Notes: generated from the sequence alone by a model not told the origin. A stretch of DNA of 64,000 bases from Hyphomicrobiales bacterium (GCA_021775525.1 JAJFHQ010000008.1:1-64000); one strand, 5' to 3'; positions 8,557-17,132 are shown, numbered from the stretch's first letter. Made by a program: numbers and translations.

Positions 8557-9597
8557 TTACTTCATGGGGAAGCCGTACATCAGGCCACCCTCGGTCCACA
8601 GCTTATTGACGCCGCGGGCCAGGTTCAACGGAGGACCCCAGTTGCGATCGTAAATCTCGCCGTAGTTACCGACCTGTTTGATGACGTTATAGGCCCAGTC
8701 ATTCGACAGACCGAGCTTTTTGCCAAGGTCACCCTTCACGCCCAGGAGACGCTGCACGTTGATGTCCTTGGACTCAGCCTTCATCTTGTCGACATTGGCC
8801 TGCGTGACACCCCATTCCTCGGCGTTGAAGGTCACATGGGTAACCCACTTGATGATATCGAACCATTGATCGTCACCGGCGCGCACGCCAATTCCCAGCG
8901 GTTCTTTGGAAAACACGCCAGGTAGAATCTCGTGTTCGTCAGGGTTTTTCGCATCGAACTGCTTGTGTCCGGGCAAACCGGCCTGGTCCATGGAGAGCAC
9001 GTCGCAGCGGCCTGACATGTAGGCGCCAACCAGCTGCTTGGAGCTTTCAATAACGACAGGCTTGTAGTCCATGCCCTTGGACGCAAACAGTGCGGCAATG
9101 TTCTTTTCAGTCGTCGACCCCGGGAACACGCAAACGGCGGCGCCTTTGAGATCGTCAACCTTGGTCGCGCCAATCGACTTGCGGACCATAAATCCAGTGC
9201 CGGTATAGAATGTCGGTGGTCCGAAATTCAAGCCAAGCGCTGAATCGCGGGTCAAGGTTACCGTCGTTGTCCGCGACAGCATGTCGATTTCGCCGGACTG
9301 TAAAGCGGGGAAGCGCTGCACGCTGCCCATCGGCAGGTATTTCACCTTGCTTGCATCGCCAAGCACGGCGGCGGCAACCGCCTTGCAATAATCAACATCC
9401 AGGCCTTTCCATTTGCCTTTGCTGTCAGCGATGGCAAATCCGTAACGGCCCTGATGAACACCGCACAATACCTGGCCGCGTTCCTTTACTTTTTTCACGG
9501 TCGGGCCGTCCTCAGCATGTGCTGATGTAGCTGGTTGAAATGCGATCACCGCTGACGCAAGCACCGGAAGAAACGATAACTTCAAGATTTTTCTCAT
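8557..9597 (-). CDS. aapJ: General L-amino acid ABC transporter periplasmic binding protein
   Basis: A 346-residue exported binding protein. A signal peptide ends near TSAHA (about residue 28) and a full type II bilobal solute-binding fold follows. Recognisable segments are RGQVLCGVHQGRYGFA, KGLDVDYCKAVAAAV, EIDMLSRTTTVTLTRD and YGEIYDRNWG near the C-terminus, all typical of AapJ/BztA. The ATG at complement 9595-9597 follows GGGAG by 8 nt; a GTG at 9606 is possible but unnecessary. It is the first transporter gene, about 130 bp downstream of a GntR regulator that reads in the same direction. Confidence 0.94.
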   Translation of the reverse strand: MRKILKLSFLPVLASAVIAFQPATSAHAEDGPTVKKVKERGQVLCGVHQGRYGFAIADSKGKWKGLDVDYCKAVAAAVLGDASKVKYLPMGSVQRFPALQSGEIDMLSRTTTVTLTRDSALGLNFGPPTFYTGTGFMVRKSIGATKVDDLKGAAVCVFPGSTTEKNIAALFASKGMDYKPVVIESSKQLVGAYMSGRCDVLSMDQAGLPGHKQFDAKNPDEHEILPGVFSKEPLGIGVRAGDDQWFDIIKWVTHVTFNAEEWGVTQANVDKMKAESKDINVQRLLGVKGDLGKKLGLSNDWAYNVIKQVGNYGEIYDRNWGPPLNLARGVNKLWTEGGLMYGFPMK

Positions 9598-9726
9598 TAC
9601 TTTCACTCCCTTTTTTCACTTCACAGATACACGACCGTGCAGCTCAATCTTTTTATTGATCTGGCCTGCACCGACCACTTTTCTCCGTGCGTTTCCGCAG
9701 CGGAATTTCTATAATCTTGTACTGCC

Positions 9727-10416
9727 TCACTCCATTTCCGCCATCTCGAATGGCTCGAATTCCTCAAGCGAATTGAACATCTCCAGACGCATGCTCCAGC
9801 CGCTGGCAAGGTGCTCGCACATCAAGTGCTGCGCCCTTGAGGCATCACCGGCGGCAATTGCATCGAGGATTCCCATATGCTCATTGACAAGCTGCTGAAC
9901 CACCGCCTCGCGGGTGGCGCGGACCAGCCCGCCTTCAAGTAGGAATGGCAATCGAAATTGCCGAAACACTTTTTGCAGTGTCCGGTTTCCCGTTGCCTCG
10001 ATAATTTTTAAATGAAACTGGGTGCCTAGCTCGTCAATGTCTGCGGCGCTGGTGGTCTCTGGATTCCGGGCCAGTTTTTCAAATTTTTCCCTGAATGCAA
10101 GAATCTCGGGCGTCACGCCCCGCTTCGCCGCGGCAAAAGCCGCCATCCCCTCAAGCGCGTATCGAATTTCATAAATTTCACGAAGATCAGCCAGCGAGGG
10201 TGTTTTCACGAATGTCCCGCGCGCCGGTATCACTTCGACCAGGCCGCTACGCTCAAGGTCCCTCAACGCCTCACGTACGGGCGTGCGTCCAATGCCGATT
10301 TTTCCCGACAGGCTACGCTCTGATAACGGCTCGCCTGGACCAAGACTGCCCCCAAGGATGAGTCGTATCAGGGCGTCATATGCGCGTTCACGCTCTAGCT
10401 GAGATACCACTGCCAT
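9727..10416 (-). CDS. GntR-family transcriptional regulator, FCD (FadR/VanR) subfamily
   Basis: A 229-residue regulator. An N-terminal winged helix is visible (YDALIRLILGGSLGPGEPLSE, with LSGKIGIGRTPVREALRDLE as the recognition region, about residues 20-60). The all-helical C-terminal FCD ligand domain follows, with FHLKIIEATGN and late NEHMGILDAI/ARAQHLMCEHL segments whose His residues usually bind a metal. Lying upstream of aapJ and divergent from an aminotransferase, it probably controls this amino-acid locus. The ATG at 10416 is preferred; a TTG at 10428 would add four residues. A palindrome overlaps the start codon, which suggests autoregulation. Confidence 0.85.
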   Translation of the reverse strand: MAVVSQLERERAYDALIRLILGGSLGPGEPLSERSLSGKIGIGRTPVREALRDLERSGLVEVIPARGTFVKTPSLADLREIYEIRYALEGMAAFAAAKRGVTPEILAFREKFEKLARNPETTSAADIDELGTQFHLKIIEATGNRTLQKVFRQFRLPFLLEGGLVRATREAVVQQLVNEHMGILDAIAAGDASRAQHLMCEHLASGWSMRLEMFNSLEEFEPFEMAEME

Positions 10417-10439
10417 ACCAGTATGCAATCATTTATGAT
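10414..10439. promoter_or_regulatory. Two adjacent 12-bp palindromes in the gntR/aminotransferase intergenic region
   Basis: 10414-10425 reads CATAC-CA-GTATG and 10428-10439 reads ATCAT-TT-ATGAT, both perfect. The first covers the gntR start codon. They lie between divergent genes and are natural candidates for the GntR operator, though neither is a textbook FCD-subfamily site. Confidence 0.4.
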
Positions 10440-10561
10440 ATGAGGGAGTCAAGGAGTATCACCGAACTGAATGGACGTATGGCAGGACAGGCAGTGGAGC
10501 ATAGCCGGTGCATCGTGCTCTGCAAGCGCACATACCCGGGACAGCATCAGGAGCAAAAAGA

Positions 10562-11776
10562 ATGGCCAAACTGAAACCTGCGGCCCGGGTGGGACGGATC
10601 AGCACATCGCCAAGTGCAATCGCCTCTCAACGTGCGCGTGAACTGCGTGCCCAAGGACAAGACATCCTGGCGCTCAGCTCTGGAGAACCCGACTTCCAGC
10701 CGCCGGCTCACATCATCAACGCTGCACATAAGGCCATGCTCGATGGGCAGACCAAATACACAACCATGTCCGGTACGCCTGAGTTGAAGTCAGCGGTTAG
10801 GGACAAATTTTTGCGTGTGAACGGCCTCGACTACAGCAATGACGAAATTATTGTTTCGACTGGTGCCAAACAGGTCATTTTCAATGCCGTCATGGCCAGT
10901 GTTGAGAAAGGCGATGAGGTCATTGTGCCCGCGCCATACTGGATCGCCTATCAACAGATCATCCAACTGGCCAACGGCATCACGAAAATTATCCACTGCG
11001 GTGCCGAGACCGGCTTCAAGCTGTCAGCGCAGGCCCTCGAAGATACCATCACGCCCAATACCCGCTGGCTGATGCTGAACTCACCCTCCAATCCAAGCGG
11101 AGCGGTCTACTCGGAAGCTGACCTGAAGGCTCTTGCAGACGTGCTGCGCGCTCACCCTCAAATCTGGATTCTCACCGACGACATTTACGAGCACATCGTT
11201 TTTGATGACCGTAAAGCGGCAACAATCGCCGCCGTTGCCCCGGACCTGAAGGACCGGACGCTGACCGTGAACGGTGTTTCAAAGACCTACGCGATGACGG
11301 GGTTTCGTATCGGCTATGCCGGAGGGCCCAAGGCGTTGATTGCCGAGATGCTCAAGATGCAGTCGCAATCGACCTCCGGCGCATCTTCTGTGGGTCAGGC
11401 GGCAGCGGTCGCTGCCCTGACCGGGCCGCAGGATTTTGTCGAAATGTGCCGCAACGCGTATCAGGAACGCCGCGATCTGATCGTTTCGATGCTGAACCAG
11501 ACAACAGGGCTTACCTGCCGATCACCTGAAGGCGCCTTCTACGCATTCCCCGATTGTTCAGGCCTCATTGGCACGACGACACCCGGTGGCAAAAATATTG
11601 AAAATGACCGCGATCTTGTCATGCACCTGATGGATGACCATGGTGTAGCGCTGGTCCATGGTGCTGCCTATGGCTTTTCACCCCACTTCCGCGTTTCGTT
11701 TGCTGCTTCCATGGAAGATCTGGAAGAAGCCGGCCAGCGAATCCAGAACGCTGCCAATGCCCTGATCAAATCCTGA
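10562..11776 (+). CDS. Class I/II aminotransferase (aspartate aminotransferase-like)
   Basis: A 404-residue fold-type I aminotransferase of the bacterial aspartate/aromatic (subgroup Ib) type. Seen are the LNSPSNPSGAVYS loop with the PLP-contacting Asn, TDDIYEHIVF with Asp/Tyr, NGVSKTYAMTGFRIGYAGG with the Schiff-base Lys, and HFRVSFAAS with the substrate-carboxylate Arg. The start is ATG at 10562, 8 nt after AGGAG (10549-10553); an upstream GTG at 10508 has no such site. It is divergent from gntR and converges on the second class V PLP enzyme. Substrate is probably a dicarboxylic or related amino acid imported by Aap; cysteate is possible given the sulfonate genes further right, but unproven. 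Confidence 0.88.
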   Translation: MAKLKPAARVGRISTSPSAIASQRARELRAQGQDILALSSGEPDFQPPAHIINAAHKAMLDGQTKYTTMSGTPELKSAVRDKFLRVNGLDYSNDEIIVSTGAKQVIFNAVMASVEKGDEVIVPAPYWIAYQQIIQLANGITKIIHCGAETGFKLSAQALEDTITPNTRWLMLNSPSNPSGAVYSEADLKALADVLRAHPQIWILTDDIYEHIVFDDRKAATIAAVAPDLKDRTLTVNGVSKTYAMTGFRIGYAGGPKALIAEMLKMQSQSTSGASSVGQAAAVAALTGPQDFVEMCRNAYQERRDLIVSMLNQTTGLTCRSPEGAFYAFPDCSGLIGTTTPGGKNIENDRDLVMHLMDDHGVALVHGAAYGFSPHFRVSFAASMEDLEEAGQRIQNAANALIKS

Positions 11777-11780
11777 CACT

Positions 11781-12989
11781 CTAAGGCTGCACTCTGTACC
11801 AGTCTCGAGACAGGTTCAGCACACGGTCGACGTCATTTTTGCTGTTGTAGATGTGGAAAGCGAAGCGGATCATGCCGCGGCGTATCGAATGTACAACATC
11901 GGCTTTGGTCAGATGTGACGAGAGAGATGCGATCCCGGGATCATCGGAAGTGTCGTGCCCACGGCCGAGTTCACCGATGCAGACAATGCTGCTGGTGTGC
12001 CGCCCAGGCGCGCCGCCAGCGACGGTCAGGCCCAGATCAAGAAGACCATCAATGAGGCATATTGAGAGATCTGTCACATGGGCTTCTATTGTCCGCGTGC
12101 CGATGCGGTTCAGGATTGAAAGGCTCTGCTCGGCAACAACGACACCGGGATAATTGTAGTTGCCGAGATCGAAACGGCGCGCGCCCGGCATGAGACTGAT
12201 TTCATCAGACCCGAGGGACGCCTCGTGCGCATCCTCGCCCAGATCAACACCGAACCGGGCCAGATAGGCGGGTGTAAATCGCTCAGCCCAGTCACGCCGG
12301 CAGTAGAGGAAGCCCATGCCGTAAAGCCCGCACAGGCCTTTCTGGGTTGAGACGACAAGTCCGTCGACGCCAAGGTCTTCAACATCAGTGTCCAGAACGC
12401 CAACAGATTGCACGGCGTCCGCCAGAAGAAAGACACCTCTCTCCCGGCACACCCGGGAGATTGCTGCTACATCGGTGCGAAAGCCGGGCGAAAAACTCAC
12501 CGTGGGCAGTGTTACCAGTCTTGTGCGCTCATCAATCTCCGCGATGATACGATCTGCATCTACATGACCGTTCCTCGGCGGCACGGCCCGCACTGATATT
12601 CCCGCGCGGTCCCGCAAGTTTAGCCAGGGATAAACATTATTCGGGTGCTCCATGTCGAGGCAGACAACAATATTGTCGCCCGCCTGCCACTCAATTGCAG
12701 TGGCAATGATGTTTAAACCCTCCGAAACATTCTTTGTGAAAGCCACCTCATCGCGATGGCAACGGATTAACCGGGCGAATGCCTCCCGGACGGTCTCGAC
12801 TTTTTCGAACAAGGCCGCCTTATCGGTTGTGCCCGTTTCCAGTTCCGTGAGATGGGCAATCAGGGCTTCGCGGGCCGGTACCGGAAGCAGCCCGCGCGTG
12901 CATGTGCTCAGATAGGTATGTTCGCGCGATGCCGGGAATATATCCCTCACATCGGGTACGGCCAGTTCAGGCTCAATGAGGTCGTTCAT
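11781..12989 (-). CDS. Aminotransferase class V-fold PLP enzyme (second paralogue)
   Basis: A 402-residue paralogue of the protein at 4099-5277. It shares the N-terminal pattern (FPASREHTYLSTCTRGLLP), KNVSEGLNIIATAI, LADAVQSVGVLD with the cofactor Asp, and STQKGLCGLYGMGFLYC with the Schiff-base Lys. The start at 12989 is favoured because GGAG lies 6 nt upstream; ATG 12995 and GTG 13001 are in-frame alternatives. It ends 4 bp from the convergent aminotransferase. The two copies flank the aap/gntR/aminotransferase block. Catalytic activity cannot be set from sequence; cysteine desulfurase is unlikely for lack of the Cys loop. Confidence 0.78.
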   Translation of the reverse strand: MNDLIEPELAVPDVRDIFPASREHTYLSTCTRGLLPVPAREALIAHLTELETGTTDKAALFEKVETVREAFARLIRCHRDEVAFTKNVSEGLNIIATAIEWQAGDNIVVCLDMEHPNNVYPWLNLRDRAGISVRAVPPRNGHVDADRIIAEIDERTRLVTLPTVSFSPGFRTDVAAISRVCRERGVFLLADAVQSVGVLDTDVEDLGVDGLVVSTQKGLCGLYGMGFLYCRRDWAERFTPAYLARFGVDLGEDAHEASLGSDEISLMPGARRFDLGNYNYPGVVVAEQSLSILNRIGTRTIEAHVTDLSICLIDGLLDLGLTVAGGAPGRHTSSIVCIGELGRGHDTSDDPGIASLSSHLTKADVVHSIRRGMIRFAFHIYNSKNDVDRVLNLSRDWYRVQP

Positions 12990-13029
12990 TTTCATCTCCA
13001 CGCTAGGTATACAGAAAATGGATCAAACT

Positions 13030-13330
13030 TCACTTAGTCAAGATCAGCGTCATTTCGTCCATACCCGGAAGGGCTTCGTCACGACCGGAGCGTGGATAAA
13101 GCCCAAGACCGGCGAAACCGGACTCTATCCCGGTTTGAATATGCCCATGGAATAAATGAAAGCATGATATGGCGCATGGCCTCGCTTCATGTCTCTTGTA
13201 AATACCGGGAAAACTCTGCTTGCCAAAGTCACCGGAAGGACGAGCCATACCAAGCCTTCAGGGCGATTGCCATACAGACCTGGCTGTCTGCTTAGCCCCA
13301 CAAAAGTAGACATCGCCAGCAAAGGAGATC
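13030..13330 (-). pseudogene. Possible decayed coding remnant in the stretch 12990-13356
   Basis: Two overlapping minus-strand frames look like pieces of one former protein split by a frameshift near 13125-13140. One ends HAFIYSMGIFKPG and the other continues GIESGFAGLGLYPR then ALPGMDEMTLILTK to a stop at 13030. Neither piece has a good start. I do not recognise the parent family. Otherwise this gene-free stretch holds only a copy of the dispersed palindrome. Confidence 0.2.
13285..13313. repeat. Copy of the dispersed ~30-bp palindrome
   Basis: Begins TGTCTGCTTAGCCCC and ends AGTAGACAT, matching the other units at both ends. Confidence 0.55.
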
Positions 13331-13356
13331 GTGAATGTTCTGACTTTAGCCGCTGA

Positions 13357-13677
13357 TCATGTATCGCGATCCAATCGCATCGTTAGAGATACATCACTGC
13401 TCTCGGCAAAAAACTCACGGATCTTGAGCAAAGCCTCACTCGGGAATTGATTGATAATTGTCCCGGAGGTGCGATGGATTTTCTGAACAATGACGCGTCC
13501 AGAGCGCTGATCATACTCAACGTTCCGGACTGATTGGCCAGTTGTCGTGGTGGATGGCTGACGATTTAGATTGCCAATTTGGTTGATCGACGTGTCGGAA
13601 GATTCTTGCCGAACTTCCGAGCCACCTGACTCAACAGTCAAAGAATACTTAGCCAAATGTAATGGTGATACAAACAT
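13357..13677 (-). CDS. FlaG-like small protein
   Basis: A 106-residue protein. Residues 1-55 are polar and low in complexity (Ser/Thr/Asn/Gln-rich, including STTTTGQS). The C-terminal half reads RVIVQKIHRTSGTIINQFP and SEALLKIREFFAE. This strand-turn-strand-helix pattern resembles FlaG-family flagellar proteins (a residue/Gly 'V.DRETGEVIRQIP'-type core). No flagellar genes are nearby, so it stands alone between repeat-rich stretches. It has an ATG start, with AGGGGA about 11 nt upstream. Family call is by pattern only. Confidence 0.5.
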   Translation of the reverse strand: MFVSPLHLAKYSLTVESGGSEVRQESSDTSINQIGNLNRQPSTTTTGQSVRNVEYDQRSGRVIVQKIHRTSGTIINQFPSEALLKIREFFAESSDVSLTMRLDRDT

Positions 13678-13888
13678 CGATACCGAATCCCCTAATTCGA
13701 TGATGTTTGACGCGGGCCCTTAACAAATCTCTTGGTCCAACTCCTGCTAAATAAGCCAGCTTAGACTCTTAGATGATCTGTAGACCGAATATTAGGTGGC
13801 AAATATTAACCTAGGGTTGAAATTAAACCCGAAGCGTATCCATTGGCAGTTTGCGGCACTTTCAGTCACCTTCCATGTGTCAGCTCAA

Positions 13889-14011
13889 AATGTTCGCCTT
13901 GTGCCATAAACTGACATTCTGCGGTGTCGCGTTTTATATATGCTTTCCTCCCGAAAGCGGACATCGCACGGCATAAGGTGGAATGTCCGCTAAGTGCCAA
14001 TAGAGGACATT
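13889..14011. repeat. Three copies of the dispersed palindrome in a 550-bp gene-free stretch
   Basis: Units at 13889-13918 (AATGTTCGCCTTGTGCC ... ACTGACATT), 13938-13964 (GCTTTCCTCCCGAAAGCGG then ACAT) and 13982-14011 (AATGTCCGCTAAGTGCCAAT ... GAGGACATT). They lie in the stretch 13678-14230, where I see no supportable gene. Confidence 0.65.
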
Positions 14012-14230
14012 GAGCATCTCGGCTTTAGAGAGCCAAGAGCGGAGGTCACCGTCAGATGTCTCTCCGCTTGAGATGTAAGTCAGGCGTTGGCTTGGGTTGC
14101 GGGCTGAGGCCAGATGCAGCAATGAGATGGCCAAAATCCTCCGACCTCAAAGGCCAATTCCCACAAGCTCATCACATCCCATGATCAATCATGGACTGAC
14201 AACCGGGAAATTATTGCCTTTCCTCCCTGA

Positions 14231-15208
14231 TTATGGCTTGCAGCCAATCTCCTCACGCAGACAAAATCTGGTTTCCCTATTGATACAACTAGGGGTCTCT
14301 TCCCCTTCGCAACCTTCTATGGCTCTTGGTTTGCAAAAAGCCCAATCTGCGGGGTAGCAAGTGTCCGGGTTTAGTGCCTTCTTCTTGCGCTTCTTCCGTT
14401 TCGGCACCTTTCGGACCGGCTGGCAGTAGCCTGGGTCCGTCCTTAGGGCCTCATTCAGAGCGTTCTGTGACGGCTGGTTGCCAAGGCGCAGGCCCGCCTG
14501 ACTGGAAAACCGCCTGAGCGCAGATTGGCTGCCAGGACCCCAATCGCCATCAATCCCGCCGGTATAGCAGCCAATACGCTTGAGTTCGCGTTGCAGGTCG
14601 AGGGCAAGATTGACCGGCTGCACCGGTGTTGCAGGCGCAGGCCGGGTTGGCCGTGCCGTCGGCGCAGCGCCAACAGCAACAAGTCTCTCGGGCAAAATAA
14701 TGTGGGCGCCGGCGGGCGTAAGCGACCTCAGTGCCGGTGCACTTGAGCGGTCATCTGCAATGAGAACATCACAGGCACCCTTGATATATTTGTCACGGGC
14801 GTCGCTACCGGAGCTGGCCGCTAAAGGTTCGTAGGCCATCCGATTGTTCTGAAAATAGCTGGTGATGGCGGAGACGGATGGCGTGCCCGCGACCGTGCAA
14901 ATTGTCGCTCCATCCAGTTCACGTGCGCTACTCACCCCAAGCGCTTTTCGAATAATTAGCACCCACGGACCCGTAGACGGACCGGACGGAGACGGCTGGA
15001 CGACGGCTTTACATTGTCCTCCCGAAAATGTGTACCCGGCGGGGCAACTCGGCGCTGGCGCGCCCTTGACGCAATTGTTGCCAGAAAGAGTGTAGCCCGG
15101 CGGACAGGTCGGAGCGACGGTCTGGGCAGACGCACCCCTCAGCGGCACGAGACACGCGCACAGGAAGGAGACAATGACCAGAATTCTGGAGAGTGGAATT
15201 AACGACAC
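14231..15208 (-). CDS. Secreted fusion: CxPGYT repeats, half solute-binding domain, peptidoglycan-binding-like domain, Cys-rich tail
   Basis: A 325-residue exported protein. The start is GTG at complement 15206-15208, 7 nt after GGAGG, giving a clean signal peptide ending near RGASA. Two copies of a C-P-x-GYT-x-SG-x-C motif follow (about 35-66). Residues 82-178 match one lobe of an AapJ-type binding protein: IIRKALGVSSARELDGATIC and KGACDVLIADDRSSAPAL align with VRKSIGATKVDDLKGAAVC and SGRCDVLSMDQAG of AapJ in this window. Residues 204-262 look like a peptidoglycan_binding_1 repeat (LQRELKRIGCYTGGIDGDWG). Then come a Lys/Arg block (264-277) and a tail with six cysteines. Function unknown; a periplasmic wall-associated sensor or scaffold is conceivable. 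Confidence 0.8.
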   Translation of the reverse strand: MSLIPLSRILVIVSFLCACLVPLRGASAQTVAPTCPPGYTLSGNNCVKGAPAPSCPAGYTFSGGQCKAVVQPSPSGPSTGPWVLIIRKALGVSSARELDGATICTVAGTPSVSAITSYFQNNRMAYEPLAASSGSDARDKYIKGACDVLIADDRSSAPALRSLTPAGAHIILPERLVAVGAAPTARPTRPAPATPVQPVNLALDLQRELKRIGCYTGGIDGDWGPGSQSALRRFSSQAGLRLGNQPSQNALNEALRTDPGYCQPVRKVPKRKKRKKKALNPDTCYPADWAFCKPRAIEGCEGEETPSCINRETRFCLREEIGCKP

Positions 15209-15266
15209 AACTTTTCCTCCCAAAAAAACAAGCGCGGGGAAAACAAAACGTTCAAATGCAGACAGC

Positions 15267-15372
15267 ATCGCGGTCTCGCCCCCCGGCAAACATCACACAT
15301 TGCCGAAGGTCACCCCGTCTGTTGGGGCCTTTTAGTCCGGGGCCATGAAATGTCCCGGTCCGCGGCAGGAAA
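15267..15372. repeat. Leader duplication, copy 1
   Basis: About 105 bp upstream of the 14231-15208 gene closely match 16240-16346 upstream of the 15835-16182 gene. The most conserved core is at 15302-15347 and includes CTGTTGGGGCCTTTTAGTCC. Both copies sit at the same distance from a GGGAGG-driven GTG start, so promoter and leader were duplicated together with the signal-peptide region. Confidence 0.75.
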
Positions 15373-15394
15373 TGAGCCTGGCACGGCCTTGCAG

Positions 15395-15748
15395 TCACTC
15401 GGCTATATAACGCTTTAAATCAACACAGAGACTTTTTGCATCATTGCCCGCACAAAAAATATACGCCTTTGAGCCGTTCTGTTGACATATAATATACGCA
15501 ATATTGGGTCCAATTTCCCCTTTGACGCCGGATTTGCCCGAATCGCGGATGTTTTCAAGACTTTCGTGCGCCAATGCGTCATTTGCCACGTTAAGACAAG
15601 AATTTTGGCTTCCGAGGCCCGTATTTCTTATCCACCAACTCGTTTTCGGAAGATGCGCCAGGCTACCGGATGAACTCGCTAGCAGTACCGTACCTGCAAC
15701 CGTTGCCAGCCCCGCAAGAAAACAGAAGCTCTTGAACAAAGTCTGCAT
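15395..15748 (-). CDS. Small secreted protein of unknown function
   Basis: A 117-residue exported protein. The ATG at complement 15746-15748 lies 10 nt downstream of GGGAGG and opens a signal peptide with a hydrophobic core FCFLAGLATVAGTVLLA and cleavage near SGSLA. The mature part has four cysteines (in SQNSCLNV, AYIICQQ, AYIFCAGND, KSLCVDL), which could form two disulfides after export. Starts further upstream (15799, 15778) would bury the signal sequence. It lies between two leader-sharing secreted genes and reads in the same direction. I do not recognise the family. Confidence 0.65.
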   Translation of the reverse strand: MQTLFKSFCFLAGLATVAGTVLLASSSGSLAHLPKTSWWIRNTGLGSQNSCLNVANDALAHESLENIRDSGKSGVKGEIGPNIAYIICQQNGSKAYIFCAGNDAKSLCVDLKRYIAE

Positions 15749-15834
15749 TGTCTTAAATCCTCCCTTTAACGCCTTCATCGAAGGCTTTTTCTCAGCCAAA
15801 AGCCGGCCCTTTTAATTGTTTCGAGGCGTATCCC

Positions 15835-16182
15835 TTATTTTACAAGCGCCTTGCACTGCGCGGAGTCATCACCGCACCTGTCGCATATGCAAATGGCATG
15901 GAAGTAATCGCATTCGTCGCCACCATCAGGTGTTTTCACCTTCGGCCTCTTGCGGCATTCGGCAAGGATCGAATTGCAATCGCCCGGACAGCCGCCGTTG
16001 ACCTGCCATACGGGCAAGGCACCCTGCCCCGGGATCTTGCTCTTGGGCTGGCGTGGATCGGCTTTTCCCGGCGCGGTCAAAGAATAGGCACCACTTGAGG
16101 CGAGCGAACCTTTCAAAGGAGCGAGAAACGCACACAGGAACCCGACAATCAGCAGTAATCTTGCCAATGAACAGAACGGCAC
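15835..16182 (-). CDS. Small secreted Cys-rich protein with the same leader and signal type as the 14231 gene
   Basis: A 115-residue exported protein. Start GTG at complement 16180-16182 is 7 nt after GGAGG, as in the 14231-15208 gene. The signal peptide (SLARLLLIVGFLCAFLAPLKG) is nearly the same as that gene's LSRILVIVSFLCACLVPLRG. The mature region is Pro/Gly/Lys-rich. It then has eight cysteines in about 50 residues (GGCPGDC, ILAECRKR, GDECDYFHAICICDRCG, SAQCKALVK), which suggests disulfides or metal binding. Function unknown. A longer reading from 16272 is possible but would hide the signal peptide. Confidence 0.65.
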   Translation of the reverse strand: MPFCSLARLLLIVGFLCAFLAPLKGSLASSGAYSLTAPGKADPRQPKSKIPGQGALPVWQVNGGCPGDCNSILAECRKRPKVKTPDGGDECDYFHAICICDRCGDDSAQCKALVK

Positions 16183-16239
16183 GTTTTTTCCTCCCTTGGG
16201 AACAGGCCCGAGAGAGAAACAATGCGCTCTGAAGCTTGG

Positions 16240-16346
16240 TGCATCGCGATTTCGCCCCCCAGCAATCATCACAGTTTGCCGAAGGTCAACCCATCTGTTG
16301 GGGCCTTTTAGTCCGGGGCCATGAGATGACCCAATCCGCGACAGGA
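16240..16346. repeat. Leader duplication, copy 2
   Basis: Partner of 15267-15372. The shared core (about 16278-16323) again holds CTGTTGGGGCCTTTTAGTCC. The surrounding stretch 16183-16543 has no gene I can support; it carries this leader and presumably the promoters for the divergent genes on either side. Confidence 0.75.
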
Positions 16347-16543
16347 AAAAATTCTATTTACAGGTCAGTAGCGCGTCAAGCTCAGCGTGCGGACGGTCTT
16401 TACACCTTGCCAGCACTCAAAAATGAGTGGCAGATATCCCCTGGCGTATGACCGCAAGGTTGGCTGGGACTCGGAACCAGCGCGCGTGCGTTTGGTTTTG
16501 TGATATAAACCCCGACCGTAAAAAAGGGGGCGGCCACGCGACC

Positions 16544-16837
16544 ATGAACATGTTGCGCGACATATTTTCGAAGTCAGGCGATACGGTTGACAGCGAAGCG
16601 CTGATCACGCTCAGCGCATATGTCATGCTGGGCACCGCGATATTTCTGTTCGTGCTCGCGATTTTCTGCATGAAGGATTTCGTTCTGCGTGGCGGACCAT
16701 CGGCCAAAGGGGAGAAAAGCCCTCCGTTTCGCTTCAGCCTGCTCGTTGGCGGCATCGCGGCATTTGCGCTGGCTCTGGGCACGTTGTATGCCGCCGATAC
16801 GTTGTGGGCCTGCCGCATGCCCGGCGTGAGTTGCTAG
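16544..16837 (+). CDS. Small inner-membrane protein with two transmembrane helices
   Basis: A 97-residue protein with two hydrophobic segments, about residues 23-43 (ITLSAYVMLGTAIFLFVLAI) and 64-86 (FSLLVGGIAAFALALGTLYA). A short basic loop (LRGGPSAKGEKSPP) separates them. The start at 16544 (ATGAACATG) is preferred because a GGGGGCGG purine run lies upstream and the longer reading from 16427 begins with non-coding-like sequence. The C-terminus carries two cysteines (WACRMPGVSC). A short hairpin GCACC/GGTGC follows the stop. No family recognised. Confidence 0.55.
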   Translation: MNMLRDIFSKSGDTVDSEALITLSAYVMLGTAIFLFVLAIFCMKDFVLRGGPSAKGEKSPPFRFSLLVGGIAAFALALGTLYAADTLWACRMPGVSC

Positions 16838-17132
16838 GCACCGCTGATTTGGTGCTCGTCGACCAGTCGCGTAGATTGGCAACCTGGCACATGTCCGAGA
16901 TGTAGCGCCTGGAATATCCGCTACAAATGGATAGTCAGGGATGGTGACATGCCCGCGCGCTGATGGATCGTTTGTTGATTTGAGGCATTTCACTACCGGT
17001 TTAACCACCACGACCAGAGGTCAACAGCTTTTGCAATTGATTGTCATTGTTCCGAAAATGGGTAACATTGCCGGAAGCCCCGTTTTGATCCGCCTGCATT
17101 TTGTGCGTCTTGTTCAGTAGAGGTGATCGGAA

